Shown: piece by piece, positions 29,391 to 37,724 of the stretch | Layout: the number at the start of each line of letters is the position of its first letter | How positions within the stretch are numbered: position 1 is the first letter of the stretch | The notes under the pieces: model-generated | Told to the model about the DNA's origin: nothing | Seen by the model: only the letters and a program-made list of their open reading frames with translations | Database searches by the model: none | Translations under genes and position numbers: made by a program | From: Anaerohalosphaeraceae bacterium | GTDB taxonomy: Bacteria; Planctomycetota; Phycisphaerae; Sedimentisphaerales; UBA12454 | Assembly (NCBI GenBank): GCA_021108375.1 | Contig: JAIORA010000016.1 | Location: forward strand, 62,001-126,000 | Length of the DNA stretch: 64,000 bases | Direction of reading: 5' to 3'

Positions 29391-30023
29391 CTAAACTTTC
29401 TTCACAGCGATTGTGTTGGTTATCCGCCCCTCTTTTAGATACTTCCGCTCAAAATTTGTGCCAGCCATCTCCTCAGCTTCTGCGCCAATGGGTTTGATAA
29501 AATCAATCTCAACAACCCTCCCGGCAGCAATAAACCCAGCGAAAACCTCCCTCATCCATTGGTAATATTCATCGTGGTCAGTGGCTATGTTGATAATGCC
29601 GCCGCTCTTTAAACAACGCAGCATTTGCTCGCTATTTTTCTCACAGACCATACGTCTTTTATGATGCCGACTCTTTGGCCAAGGGTCCGGAAAATATATG
29701 TGAAAACAATCTACGCTATCCTCGGCGATATTCGCGGCGATTAGCTCGGCCGCGTCCGCCCTTGTTATTCGGACGTTAGTAAGCTGCCAGCGTCCTATTC
29801 TATCTACGGCGTGTTTATAATATTTGTTTGCCCATTCTATCCCGAAAAAATTAATTTCTGTTTGTACCGAGGCCTGATTAACCAGAAAAGTGCCTTTGCC
29901 GGAACCTATTTCGATGTGCAGGGGCAGTCTGCGGGCGAAAATGCCATCAAAATCGATAAATCCTTCTATGCCATCGCTATCAAACGAGATTAGCGGGTAG
30001 TCCTTGATTTCTCTTTTAGCCAT
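29391..30023 (-). CDS. trmB: tRNA (guanine-N7-)-methyltransferase
   Basis: This 210-residue SAM-dependent enzyme makes m7G46 in tRNA. LHIEIGSGKGTFLVNQ is the SAM loop. FHIYFPDPWPKSRHHKRRMV is the TrmB signature with the catalytic aspartate, and the C-terminal GTNFERKYLKEGRITNT binds substrate. The gene is monocistronic and divergent from the isochorismatase-like gene. Confidence 0.95.
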   Translation of the reverse strand: MAKREIKDYPLISFDSDGIEGFIDFDGIFARRLPLHIEIGSGKGTFLVNQASVQTEINFFGIEWANKYYKHAVDRIGRWQLTNVRITRADAAELIAANIAEDSVDCFHIYFPDPWPKSRHHKRRMVCEKNSEQMLRCLKSGGIINIATDHDEYYQWMREVFAGFIAAGRVVEIDFIKPIGAEAEEMAGTNFERKYLKEGRITNTIAVKKV

Positions 30024-30200
30024 TAAATAAAATTCTAAAGAAACTTTTTAACTAAACTTCAGCCAAAGGTTGTAACGTCCACAACATTTTCAGGCTAACG
30101 GGTTATTAAGTCAAGTTTTTAACTTGTCGATACATATTATGCGGAACTATCGGCTGCGATTTAACGTAGGAGCGATAGAAACGGAGTTTATTATAAAGAC

Positions 30201-30902
30201 GTGATTAAAATGATCAGGCCTATAAAAATTCGGAAAAGGCGGGTGTTAATAGATATCGACACCCAGAACGATTTGTTTCTCGCCAGCGGCAGCGCGTGCA
30301 TTAGAAACCACCGGCGGATTTTGATGAACCTGCGGCGGATAAACGCCTGGGCCAGGACTAAAGACATCAGAATGGTTTCAACTATGCTGGAAAGGCCGGG
30401 CAAAAACGGCGACTTTTTCTGCATTGCGGGCACTGACGGCCAGAAGAAAATCAATTACACTATCAGGAATCGCAGAATATGTTTTGAAGCGGATGGCTAT
30501 ACCGATATTTCAAGGGATATGTTCCTTTACAATAACCAGGTGGTTCTCAAAAAACGTACTGACAATCCGTTTGAGGAGCCGAGAATCGAGAGGTTGCTTA
30601 CAGAGATACGGGCTGACGAATTTGTCGTTGTCGGCGCTGTTGCCGAAGGAGCTGTTGTAGCAACTGTGCTGGGACTGCTGCAAAGAGGCAAAAAAGTGGT
30701 AATCGTCGCTGATTGCATAGGCGCACACGACAGACAAAAAGCAGACCTGGCATTGCGAAAAATGAAAGCAAAAGGAGCTGTAATCTCCGACACAAAATCA
30801 ATTGCCGGGGTTAGCCATCTTAGAAGCACGGGTCTTTGTGATTGCAAATTGTGCCGGACAGGGGCAAGACTGGAAAAACAACGAACTTCCGCAATCGCCT
30901 AA
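30201..30902 (+). CDS. Isochorismatase-fold protein lacking the catalytic cysteine
   Basis: This 233-residue protein has the isochorismatase-like hydrolase fold: DIDTQND with the first triad aspartate (D20), VVLKKRTDNPF with the lysine, and VVGAVAEGAVVATVLGLLQRG where the nucleophilic Cys normally sits. That position (151) is alanine, so the classic Asp-Lys-Cys triad is incomplete. The C-terminus adds GLCDCKLCRTG, three cysteines at 213, 215 and 218 not usual for the family. It may be a pseudoenzyme, a binding protein, or act by another mechanism, as in true isochorismatases that lack Cys. No functional neighbour is present. Confidence 0.8.
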   Translation: MIKMIRPIKIRKRRVLIDIDTQNDLFLASGSACIRNHRRILMNLRRINAWARTKDIRMVSTMLERPGKNGDFFCIAGTDGQKKINYTIRNRRICFEADGYTDISRDMFLYNNQVVLKKRTDNPFEEPRIERLLTEIRADEFVVVGAVAEGAVVATVLGLLQRGKKVVIVADCIGAHDRQKADLALRKMKAKGAVISDTKSIAGVSHLRSTGLCDCKLCRTGARLEKQRTSAIA

Positions 30903-30955
30903 AATGGCTTTATACTCAAAAATCATCGCCAGCAGCCGGAAAGTTTATGGATATA

Positions 30956-30980
30956 GTAGCCGAGCCCCGGAAGCGGCCGG
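30956..30980 (+). repeat. REP-like hairpin, left of the transposase gene
   Basis: GTAG is followed by a hairpin GCCCC-GGAA-GCGGC (one mismatch from the majority GCCGC) and CGG. It sits 9 bases from the stop codon of the REP-associated transposase gene, which is convergent with it. Confidence 0.8.
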
Positions 30981-30988
30981 ATAAGTAG

Positions 30989-31474
30989 TTAATGGCAAAC
31001 GTAGTATTCCATCATATCGCCTTGCTGATTGATTATGTAATCTACCTTTTCTTTAATCTCATCGTCCTTAAAAAGATATTGCATACTACCGCCCTGAGTC
31101 CACACTCTTGGCATATCGTATCCATTTGCTCTGAGTTTTCTTGTTGCCCAGCTTTTAAAATCCGCCACCAAGTCGGGCTTATACGCGCCAACCAGAATAT
31201 GAACGTGATTGCTCCGTATATGTGCCGCAAACAACTGCCAACCCTTGACATCGCAATGCTCAACTATCGCTGCAAGAACGATTTTTCTCTGGTCGCTGCC
31301 GAGCTTAACAGGCGGATAGGTTAATTTGTCTTGATGATAATTTTGCAATTTTGGATTATGGCCCAACAATTTGGCAGTCCCTTTAGATTGTATAACACTG
31401 CCTCTGGGGTCGCCGTGCAGCCACATTCCGTATGTAGTAAAGGTTATAAAACTTGCGATTGGTGCGCTATGCAT
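30989..31474 (-). CDS. REP-associated tyrosine transposase (RAYT, Y1/HUH family)
   Basis: This 161-residue protein has the HUH motif in SNHVHILV (residues 98-105 region) and a downstream helix with the probable nucleophilic tyrosine in KVDYIINQQ. The N-terminal ITFTTYGMWLHGD is typical of transposase IS200-like proteins. RAYTs are single-copy enzymes that nick REP hairpins at a nearby GTAG. Here REP-like hairpins flank the gene in inverted orientation (30956-30980 and 31496-31523), with two more within 330 bases and four elsewhere in the window. The gene appears intact, with no insertion-sequence ends. Confidence 0.88.
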   Translation of the reverse strand: MHSAPIASFITFTTYGMWLHGDPRGSVIQSKGTAKLLGHNPKLQNYHQDKLTYPPVKLGSDQRKIVLAAIVEHCDVKGWQLFAAHIRSNHVHILVGAYKPDLVADFKSWATRKLRANGYDMPRVWTQGGSMQYLFKDDEIKEKVDYIINQQGDMMEYYVCH

Positions 31475-31495
31475 AATTTGTCAGCGATAAAATTT

Positions 31496-31523
31496 CCGGC
31501 AGCTCCCGCTGCTCGGCTGCTAC
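31496..31523 (-). repeat. REP-like hairpin, right of the transposase gene, compensatory stem
   Basis: On the minus strand GTAG is followed by GCAGC-GGGA-GCTGC and CGG. The stem differs from the majority GCCGC/GCGGC at paired positions (C-G changed to A-T), preserving the hairpin, and the loop remains GNRA-like. It points toward the transposase gene's start. Confidence 0.78.
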
Positions 31524-31618
31524 GGTTTCTACAATGAATATAATACATCACCATACTATAAGTAAAAAACTTCCTGCAAAATCACCTCTGCAAATGATTT
31601 AAATCTTACGCATTACCA

Positions 31619-31643
31619 GTAGCCGAGCCGCGGAAGCGGCCGG
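31619..31643 (+). repeat. REP-like hairpin
   Basis: Majority form: GTAG, CCGA, then GCCGC-GGAA-GCGGC and CGG. The outer CCG/CGG pairs with a bulged A. Confidence 0.85.
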
Positions 31644-31776
31644 ACAAACCCATAATGCCAAACAAGCCCAATACCACCTCATAAAACCGCCACTACCATA
31701 ACGATATTACTACACTGCTTTTACCTGTTTGTCAATAAAAATACGCGCGGTAAATATATAAGAAGCTCCAATTTAT

Positions 31777-31801
31777 CCGGCCGCTTCCGCGGCTCGGCTA
31801 C
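31777..31801 (-). repeat. REP-like hairpin
   Basis: Identical to the majority form on the minus strand, with GTAG at 31798-31801. It forms an inverted pair with the copy at 31619. It lies just upstream of the ppdK promoter. Confidence 0.85.
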
Positions 31802-31815
31802 TAATTTTTTATTGG

Positions 31816-31844
31816 TTGACAGTGCCACAGCGGAGTTATATACT
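31816..31844 (+). promoter_or_regulatory. Promoter of ppdK
   Basis: TTGACA (31816-31821) and TATACT (31839-31844) are separated by exactly 17 bases, 87 bases before the ppdK start. This is a near-perfect sigma-70 promoter. Confidence 0.8.
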
Positions 31845-31930
31845 CGCCGATTCAAGTTTTCACTCTGTGTAAAGTTTCTATTTTGGCCTCACAACGGAGG
31901 CGGTTTAGTATTTTTGAAGGAGTTTTAAGG

Positions 31931-34648
31931 ATGGCTAAGGCTAAAGGTAAAAAACGTGTTTATTTCTTCGGCAACGGTAAGGCCGAAGGCAGCGCAAAAA
32001 TGAAGGAAATTCTCGGCGGTAAAGGTGCAAACCTCGCTGAGATGATGAATCTCGGCATTCCTGTGCCAGCTGGTTTTACCATCGCTACATTCGTGTGCGA
32101 TGAGTACAACAAGGCAAAAGGCAAGTGGTCAAAAGATTTGACCGCTGAAGTTGATAAGAATCTGGCCAAGCTCGAAAGAGCAATGGATGCAAAATTCGGC
32201 GACCCCGAAAAACCTCTGCTGGTCAGCGTCAGAAGTGGTGCCGCTGTTTCTATGCCGGGTATGATGGATACGGTCCTGAATCTCGGCCTCAGCGATAAAG
32301 TCGTCGAGGGTATCATCGCTAAAACCGGCAACGCTCGCTTTGCCTATGACATCTACCGCAGATTTATCGATATGTTCGGCGATGTGGTAATGGGCTGCCA
32401 TCACGAACATTTTGAAGCTGTTCTTGATGCAGCAAAGAAAAAAGCTAAAGTGGAAAACGATAATGACCTCAGCGATAGCCAACTTAAAGATGTCGTTGAA
32501 AAATATAAAGCTGTCTATAAAAAACACGTCAAAAAACCTTTCCCGCAGGACGGCAAAGTTCAGCTTGCACACGCTGTTAATGCTGTGTTCGGTTCGTGGA
32601 ACGCTGCAAGAGCTATCAAGTACCGCCAGCTTAACGATATTAAGGGCCTGCTCGGCACGGCTGTTAACGTTCAGGCAATGGTCTTCGGCAATATGGGTGA
32701 CGATTGCGGAACCGGCGTTTGCTTTACGCGTAATCCGAGTACCGGCAAGAAAGAATTTTACGGCGAATTCCTGATGAACGCTCAAGGCGAAGATGTTGTT
32801 GCCGGTATCAGGACTCCTGTCCCGCTTAAACAACTTTCCAAAGTTATGCCAAAGGCGTACAAAGAGTTGACCGGCCTGATGACCCGCCTTGAAAAACATT
32901 ACAAAGATATGCAGGATATGGAATTTACCATTCAGGAAAAAGTGCTCTATGTCCTTCAGACTCGTAACGGCAAGAGAACAGCAGAGGCCGCTGTTAAGAC
33001 CGCTGTCGATATGGTGAACGAAAAACTCATTACCGCAAAAGAAGCTGTTATGAGAGTTGAGCCTAATATGCTCGATATGTTGCTGCACCCATCGTTTGAC
33101 CCCAAGGCAAAACGTAACGTTATCGCAGAGGGGCTGCCTGCCTCGCCGGGTGCTGCCGTCGGACAGGTTGTGTTCAACGCTGACGTTGCGGAGAAATGGC
33201 GCGATGACGGCAAAAACGTTATCCTTGTCAGAATTGAGACCAGCCCGGAAGACATCGGCGGTATGGACGCTGCAAAGGGCATCTTAACCGCTAAGGGCGG
33301 AATGACGAGCCACGCCGCTGTTGTCGCTCGCGGAATGGGCAAGTGCTGTGTTGCCGGCGTTAGTGAATTAAATATCAATTACAAAACCAATAAGATGACT
33401 ATCGGTAAACTAACTATCAAGCAAGGCGACTGGATTAGCCTTGATGGTTCTGCCGGGCAGGTTATTCTTGGCAGAGTCGCGACAGTTGAGCCTAAACTTT
33501 CAGGTGCTTTCGGCAAGTTCATCGCGATGACTGATAAGTTCCGCAAGCTCGGCATCAGAACAAACGCTGACACGCCGGAAGATTCAAAACGTGCCCGCAA
33601 ATTTGGTGCCGAAGGTATCGGCCTTTGCAGAACTGAGCATATGTTCTTTGAAGGTGATAGAATCTGGGCTGTTCGCGAATTGATTCTTGCAGCCGATGAT
33701 TACTCGACAATGCTCGACGAAACTAAAGCAACAGAAGACAAAAAAGAAATTGCAACTATCCGGAAAAATTATGCAACCGCCATCAAGCAGTTTGAAGGAG
33801 CATTGAAAAAACTTCTGCCATACCAAAGAAGCGACTTTGAAGGTATCTTCAAAGCGATGGCCGGGCTGCCGGTAACGGTTCGTTTGCTCGACCCGCCGTT
33901 GCACGAGTTCCTGCCGCAGGATAAGAAAGCCCAGGCCGAGATGGCGAAAAGGCTTAAAGTTACTCCGAAACAGGTTGCCGGCGAAGTTGAAAAACTTCAC
34001 GAGTTCAACCCGATGCTCGGACATCGCGGATGCAGACTTGCTGTAACGTATCCTGCAATTTACCGGATGCAGGCAAGAGCTATTATTGAGGCGGCTCTTA
34101 AAGTCAAAAAGAGTGGCAAAACCGTTCTGCCGGAAATTATGATTCCGCTTATCGGCTCAGTTAAGGAGCTCAAGATTGTTAAGGACGATGTCCTTGACGA
34201 AATCAATAAGGTCTTCAAAGAGAAAAAGACGAAAATTGCCTATATGATTGGAACAATGATTGAAGTTCCAAGAGCTGCTCTGACCGCTGATGAGGTTGCA
34301 ACCGAGGCAGAGTTCTTCAGCTTTGGCACGAACGACCTGACGCAAATGACGATGGGCTTCTCGCGCGATGATGCAGGCAAGTTCCTCGGTGAATACGTCG
34401 CACAAGGCATCTATGAAAACGACCCGTTCCAAGTGCTCGATACCACTGGTGTCGGCAAACTGGTCGAGACCGGCACAATGCTCGGCAGAATTACCAACCC
34501 TAAGCTCAAAGTCGGTATTTGCGGCGAGCATGGCGGCGAGCCAAAAAGCATTGATTTCTGCCATAAGGTTGGAATGAACTACGTTTCGTGTTCTCCATTT
34601 AGAGTACCAATCGCTCGCCTGGCAGCGGCTCAGGCAGCACTGAAGTAG
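31931..34648 (+). CDS. ppdK: Pyruvate, phosphate dikinase
   Basis: This 905-residue enzyme interconverts pyruvate, ATP and phosphate with PEP, AMP and pyrophosphate. The N-terminal ATP-grasp part has GGKGANLAEMMNLGIPVP and SVRSGAAVSMPGMMDTVLNLG. The swivelling domain carries the phosphohistidine in GGMTSHAAVVARGMGK. The C-terminal PEP/pyruvate barrel has GIGLCRTEHMFF and FGTNDLTQMTMGFSRDD. An in-frame start 16 codons earlier exists, but GGAGTTTTAAGG just ahead of 31931 favours MAKAKGKK. A strong promoter and terminator bracket it as a single-gene unit. Confidence 0.97.
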   Translation: MAKAKGKKRVYFFGNGKAEGSAKMKEILGGKGANLAEMMNLGIPVPAGFTIATFVCDEYNKAKGKWSKDLTAEVDKNLAKLERAMDAKFGDPEKPLLVSVRSGAAVSMPGMMDTVLNLGLSDKVVEGIIAKTGNARFAYDIYRRFIDMFGDVVMGCHHEHFEAVLDAAKKKAKVENDNDLSDSQLKDVVEKYKAVYKKHVKKPFPQDGKVQLAHAVNAVFGSWNAARAIKYRQLNDIKGLLGTAVNVQAMVFGNMGDDCGTGVCFTRNPSTGKKEFYGEFLMNAQGEDVVAGIRTPVPLKQLSKVMPKAYKELTGLMTRLEKHYKDMQDMEFTIQEKVLYVLQTRNGKRTAEAAVKTAVDMVNEKLITAKEAVMRVEPNMLDMLLHPSFDPKAKRNVIAEGLPASPGAAVGQVVFNADVAEKWRDDGKNVILVRIETSPEDIGGMDAAKGILTAKGGMTSHAAVVARGMGKCCVAGVSELNINYKTNKMTIGKLTIKQGDWISLDGSAGQVILGRVATVEPKLSGAFGKFIAMTDKFRKLGIRTNADTPEDSKRARKFGAEGIGLCRTEHMFFEGDRIWAVRELILAADDYSTMLDETKATEDKKEIATIRKNYATAIKQFEGALKKLLPYQRSDFEGIFKAMAGLPVTVRLLDPPLHEFLPQDKKAQAEMAKRLKVTPKQVAGEVEKLHEFNPMLGHRGCRLAVTYPAIYRMQARAIIEAALKVKKSGKTVLPEIMIPLIGSVKELKIVKDDVLDEINKVFKEKKTKIAYMIGTMIEVPRAALTADEVATEAEFFSFGTNDLTQMTMGFSRDDAGKFLGEYVAQGIYENDPFQVLDTTGVGKLVETGTMLGRITNPKLKVGICGEHGGEPKSIDFCHKVGMNYVSCSPFRVPIARLAAAQAALK

Positions 34649-34660
34649 TCAAAAGTTAGA

Positions 34661-34683
34661 AGCCGAGCCGCGGAAGCGGCCGG
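34661..34683 (+). repeat. REP-like hairpin downstream of ppdK
   Basis: The majority hairpin GCCGC-GGAA-GCGGC is preserved. The head is GAAG instead of GTAG. It lies 12 bases after the ppdK stop and before the terminator. Confidence 0.8.
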
Positions 34684-34698
34684 ATAGTTAAAAGTTAA

Positions 34699-34728
34699 AG
34701 GCCCCGGCGAAATGTCGGGGCTTTTTTT
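34699..34728 (+). terminator. Rho-independent terminator of ppdK
   Basis: GCCCCGGC (34701-34708) pairs with GTCGGGGC (34714-34721) around GAAAT and is followed by seven T residues. Confidence 0.88.
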
Positions 34729-34753
34729 GTGCCGGCTTTTCAGTTGTGGCCTC

Positions 34754-34782
34754 TTGACAAGACACGGATATATTATTAGAAT
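34754..34782 (+). promoter_or_regulatory. Promoter of tRNA-His
   Basis: TTGACA (34754-34759) and TAGAAT (34777-34782) are separated by 17 bases, placing the start point about 40 bases upstream of the tRNA. Confidence 0.8.
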
Positions 34783-34831
34783 GCTCGTCCTCGACAAAAT
34801 CGTGTTTCCAGAGCGATTAGCGGCAATTTAT

Positions 34832-34906
34832 GGTGAGAGTAGCTCAGCTGGTTAGAGCACCGGATTGTGGATCCGGGGGTCGGGGGTTCGAATCCCCTCT
34901 TTCACC
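34832..34906 (+). tRNA. tRNA-His (anticodon GTG)
   Basis: The full cloverleaf can be drawn. The acceptor begins with the extra G-1 typical of tRNA-His, paired with C73. The D-arm is GCTCAGCTGGTTAGAGC. The anticodon stem CCGGA/TCCGG holds the loop TTGTGGA with anticodon GTG, and the T-arm loop is TTCGAAT. CCA is not encoded: the sequence continues with C and a run of six T residues that probably terminates transcription. Confidence 0.96.
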
Positions 34907-35045
34907 CTTTTTTAGCCTAAAAAATGATTTTTTGTCTCACCCTTTCTCTTTCGCCATTTTTTTGTAACTTTCTTCTTCTACGCCAATCTATATTTATATA
35001 GAATACTTTTCCGTATGAGCAATTACTATTTTTGAAAGGAAAAAA

Positions 35046-35471
35046 ATGACATCCAAAAAAATCCTGAGAATCATCATCGCTACCATCGCAATCAGCGTTT
35101 TCGGTGCAATCGTCGGGATGATTACCTGCGGATGGCTCTTCCGTTGGGTCTATGAAATCGAGCCAATAAATGTCTGGAAGCCGATGGACGGCCCGCCAGG
35201 CGCGATGTTTTATTTGGGTTGCTTCATAATGAATCTGATTTTTGTGAGCGTCTATGCACTTTTGCGCAAAGGCATTCCCGGAAAAAGTCTCATCGCAAAA
35301 GGTCTGGTTTACGGCCTGTGCGTTTTCGCTGTTGGCCAACTTAATGGTATGCTAATGACATATATGTTTATGACCGTTGCTTGGCAGGTGATTGTTTACT
35401 GGACGATTCAGGGATTAATATGGACTCCGATTTCCGGAGTAATCGCTGCGACCATCTACGGCAAAGATTAG
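35046..35471 (+). CDS. Hypothetical four-helix membrane protein
   Basis: This 141-residue protein has four predicted membrane helices (about residues 8-30, 56-76, 85-107 and 112-136), a short loop WVYEIEPINVWKPMDGPPGA between the first two, and a lysine-rich N-terminus. GAAAGGA precedes the start. No family is recognised; the gene lies alone between tRNA-His and a repeat region. Confidence 0.7.
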   Translation: MTSKKILRIIIATIAISVFGAIVGMITCGWLFRWVYEIEPINVWKPMDGPPGAMFYLGCFIMNLIFVSVYALLRKGIPGKSLIAKGLVYGLCVFAVGQLNGMLMTYMFMTVAWQVIVYWTIQGLIWTPISGVIAATIYGKD

Positions 35472-36095
35472 CCCCCGATTCATCGGAATTTGTACTTTTA
35501 TCTTTCCCATCGCCATTAGCCCCCAAGTCTTGTCCTGGGGGTTGTCATCATTGCGAACACAACGGCCGCTCAACCTGCTTGGCAATATCATTATAACGAA
35601 AATAGCAACAAATGCTAAGATGTTTTGCCACATAGCTCACAAAGAAAATAGTAATTGCCGTTAATATAATCCAGCAAATCCAAAGGGGCAGCATCTTCTG
35701 CAACAAGGCTATACTCATGAATGATACCAATTCCGATTATTAAGTGCGCCATTGTCATTTCGACCGGAACGAGCGGAGCGAATGGAGCGGAGAAATCTCT
35801 CGTTTTTAGATTCCTCGACTACGCTCGGAATGACGTGTGTGCGCATTTATTATTCGTACTTGGTATGATATCGCAAATATGAAGCCGTTAATAATTATTG
35901 CTCCCCATATAATATCATTATAGATTATGCCAACATTATCTACCTTATTGTCGAGAGGTGCGGTTCTTAAGCCTTTAGCAATTTTTTCATTCAACTCATT
36001 TAGCAGATTGGCTTTTCGTTTTGACTGATTGCTGTGAAATATAGGTTATATTCATATTTTGTAGTCATTACATCTCTCCTCTATAGAATAAAAGT
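35472..36095. repeat. Repeat region with a possibly broken small membrane-protein gene
   Basis: Two variable-stem hairpins (35471-35548, including CCCCCAAGTCTTGTCCTGGGGG) are followed by an imperfect 108-base inverted repeat at about 35743-35850 (GTCATTTCGAC ... GGAATGAC, flanked by TAAGTGCGC and GCGCATTTA). Minus-strand reading frames on either side (35994 to about 35850, and 35730 to 35548) both encode hydrophobic segments. They may be halves of one gene split by the inverted repeat. That reading is tentative. Confidence 0.4.
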
Positions 36096-37721
36096 CTATG
36101 CGAATTCAATGTGGGTTTTGAATCTTTTGTCGTCAATTTCGGGGAAATCTTTTCGGAAGTGTACTCCCCTGCTTTCGGTACGCCCTTGGGCAGCTTTTGC
36201 CATTATGCAGGCAATGGTCAACATATTCTGACACTCCCAGCCCCCAGGCGAATCAAAAACTTTGTCCAGCACATACCTCTGCCAAAACGTAATAATTTCC
36301 TGGGCTTCAGCTAACGGCTGGTCGCTCCGGGTTATTCCAACATTTCGCCACATCAAAGCACGCAGCGAATTTAAAACATCAGCGGTATCCAGACGGCTGC
36401 GGTCGGACTGCGGAACTTCGTATTTCAATTTGTGCAGGCTCATCACGGATGGTTTTTTTGCGGCATTTGCGATTGCTTCTCTGCCGGCGACTTTACCAAA
36501 GACTAATCCCTCAAGAAGTGAATTGCTGCCGAGTCTGTTTGCTCCGTGCAGGCCGGTCGAGGCGACCTCGCCGCAAGCGTAAAGATTATTTATCCCCGTA
36601 CGCGCCGACGAATTTGTTTTTACGCCGCCGACCATATAATGAGCACTTGGACGGACAGGCACTAAATCCTTGCTGACATCAATATCGAAACTTTCGACAA
36701 GTTCGTTAATCAGCGGAAAGCGTTTTGAAAAATGTGCTTTATCGAAATGACGAATATCCAGATAAACGTGAGTCGAGCCGGTCTTGAGCATTTGCGACAG
36801 TATTGCTCTGCTGACAATATCGCGCGGAGCAAGCTCAGCATCGGGATGGTATTCTTTCATAAAAGTCTGGCGGTTAATGTCGAGCAGAATCGCACCTTCG
36901 CCGCGAAGTGTTTCTGTTATCAATGCACGCGATGCGCCAGCGATATAGAGCGTTGTCGGATGAAACTGCATAAATTCCATATCGCACAGTACTGCCCCTG
37001 CTCTTGCGGCCATTGCAAGACCGTCGGCGGTAGCTATATTGGGATTTGTCGTCTCGCGGTACAGCCTGCCTGCCCCGCCGGTAGCGAGGATGGTTGTTTT
37101 TGCCCAGACAATCTGTTTTGTACCGGTGCCGCTGCAACCGATTATGCCGAGACAATTATTCTCGTCGTCGGTGATAAGGTCGATAGCGAAAAAATTCTCT
37201 ACTACCGTTATCGCTTCGTTCTGGCGAATCTTTCTGATAAGAGCCTGCGCTATCGCTCTGCCGGTACAGTCGCCCTGGGCGTGAGCAATTCTCGGATGTG
37301 AATGCCCGCCCTCCCGCGTTATATCTATTTTGCCGTTGTGCGTATCAAACTCAGTACCCCATTTGTCTAACTGGGTTACCAGCTCCGGGCCATCCTTAAC
37401 GACACGCTCAACGATTTCCTCATCGTTTATGCCGCAACCGGTCTTGAGGGTGTCAGCAATATGTTCAGCAAAACTGTCAGTCGAGTCTAAAACGCTGGCA
37501 ATTCCACCCTGAGCGTTCCAGGTATTGGATTCTTCCAACTCAGCTTTGCAGGCAACAACCACATCGCAACTATCGCTGGCTTCTATGGCCGCGCGCAAAC
37601 CGGCAATGCCTGAGCCAATTACGAGACAGTCGGTAAACATCTGCGGAACCGAGCCGGTATTGAACGGCACGAGGTATCTTCGCATATCTGGTCGCTTGAG
37701 TTTTATTGCCTCTGTCTTCAT
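36096..37721 (-). CDS. nadB: L-aspartate oxidase
   Basis: This 541-residue FAD enzyme oxidises aspartate to iminoaspartate for NAD synthesis. The dinucleotide fold is VIGSGIAGLRAAIEAS (residues about 33-48). NAQGGIASVLDSTDSFAEH and EGGHSHPRIAH line the active site, and GEVASTGLHGANRLGSNSLL is the family signature. An extended C-terminal helical domain follows. It begins three bases after the bioD stop on the same strand. Confidence 0.95.
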   Translation of the reverse strand: MKTEAIKLKRPDMRRYLVPFNTGSVPQMFTDCLVIGSGIAGLRAAIEASDSCDVVVACKAELEESNTWNAQGGIASVLDSTDSFAEHIADTLKTGCGINDEEIVERVVKDGPELVTQLDKWGTEFDTHNGKIDITREGGHSHPRIAHAQGDCTGRAIAQALIRKIRQNEAITVVENFFAIDLITDDENNCLGIIGCSGTGTKQIVWAKTTILATGGAGRLYRETTNPNIATADGLAMAARAGAVLCDMEFMQFHPTTLYIAGASRALITETLRGEGAILLDINRQTFMKEYHPDAELAPRDIVSRAILSQMLKTGSTHVYLDIRHFDKAHFSKRFPLINELVESFDIDVSKDLVPVRPSAHYMVGGVKTNSSARTGINNLYACGEVASTGLHGANRLGSNSLLEGLVFGKVAGREAIANAAKKPSVMSLHKLKYEVPQSDRSRLDTADVLNSLRALMWRNVGITRSDQPLAEAQEIITFWQRYVLDKVFDSPGGWECQNMLTIACIMAKAAQGRTESRGVHFRKDFPEIDDKRFKTHIEFA

Positions 37722-37724
37722 TTT

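Noticed and set aside
30989-31801. IS200/IS605 insertion sequence
   Set aside because: No tnpB and no single pair of element ends; the protein and flanking GTAG hairpins fit a RAYT/REP system.
32129-33088. 319-codon minus-strand frame inside ppdK
   Set aside because: It is antisense to the ATP-binding domain of ppdK and has no family features.
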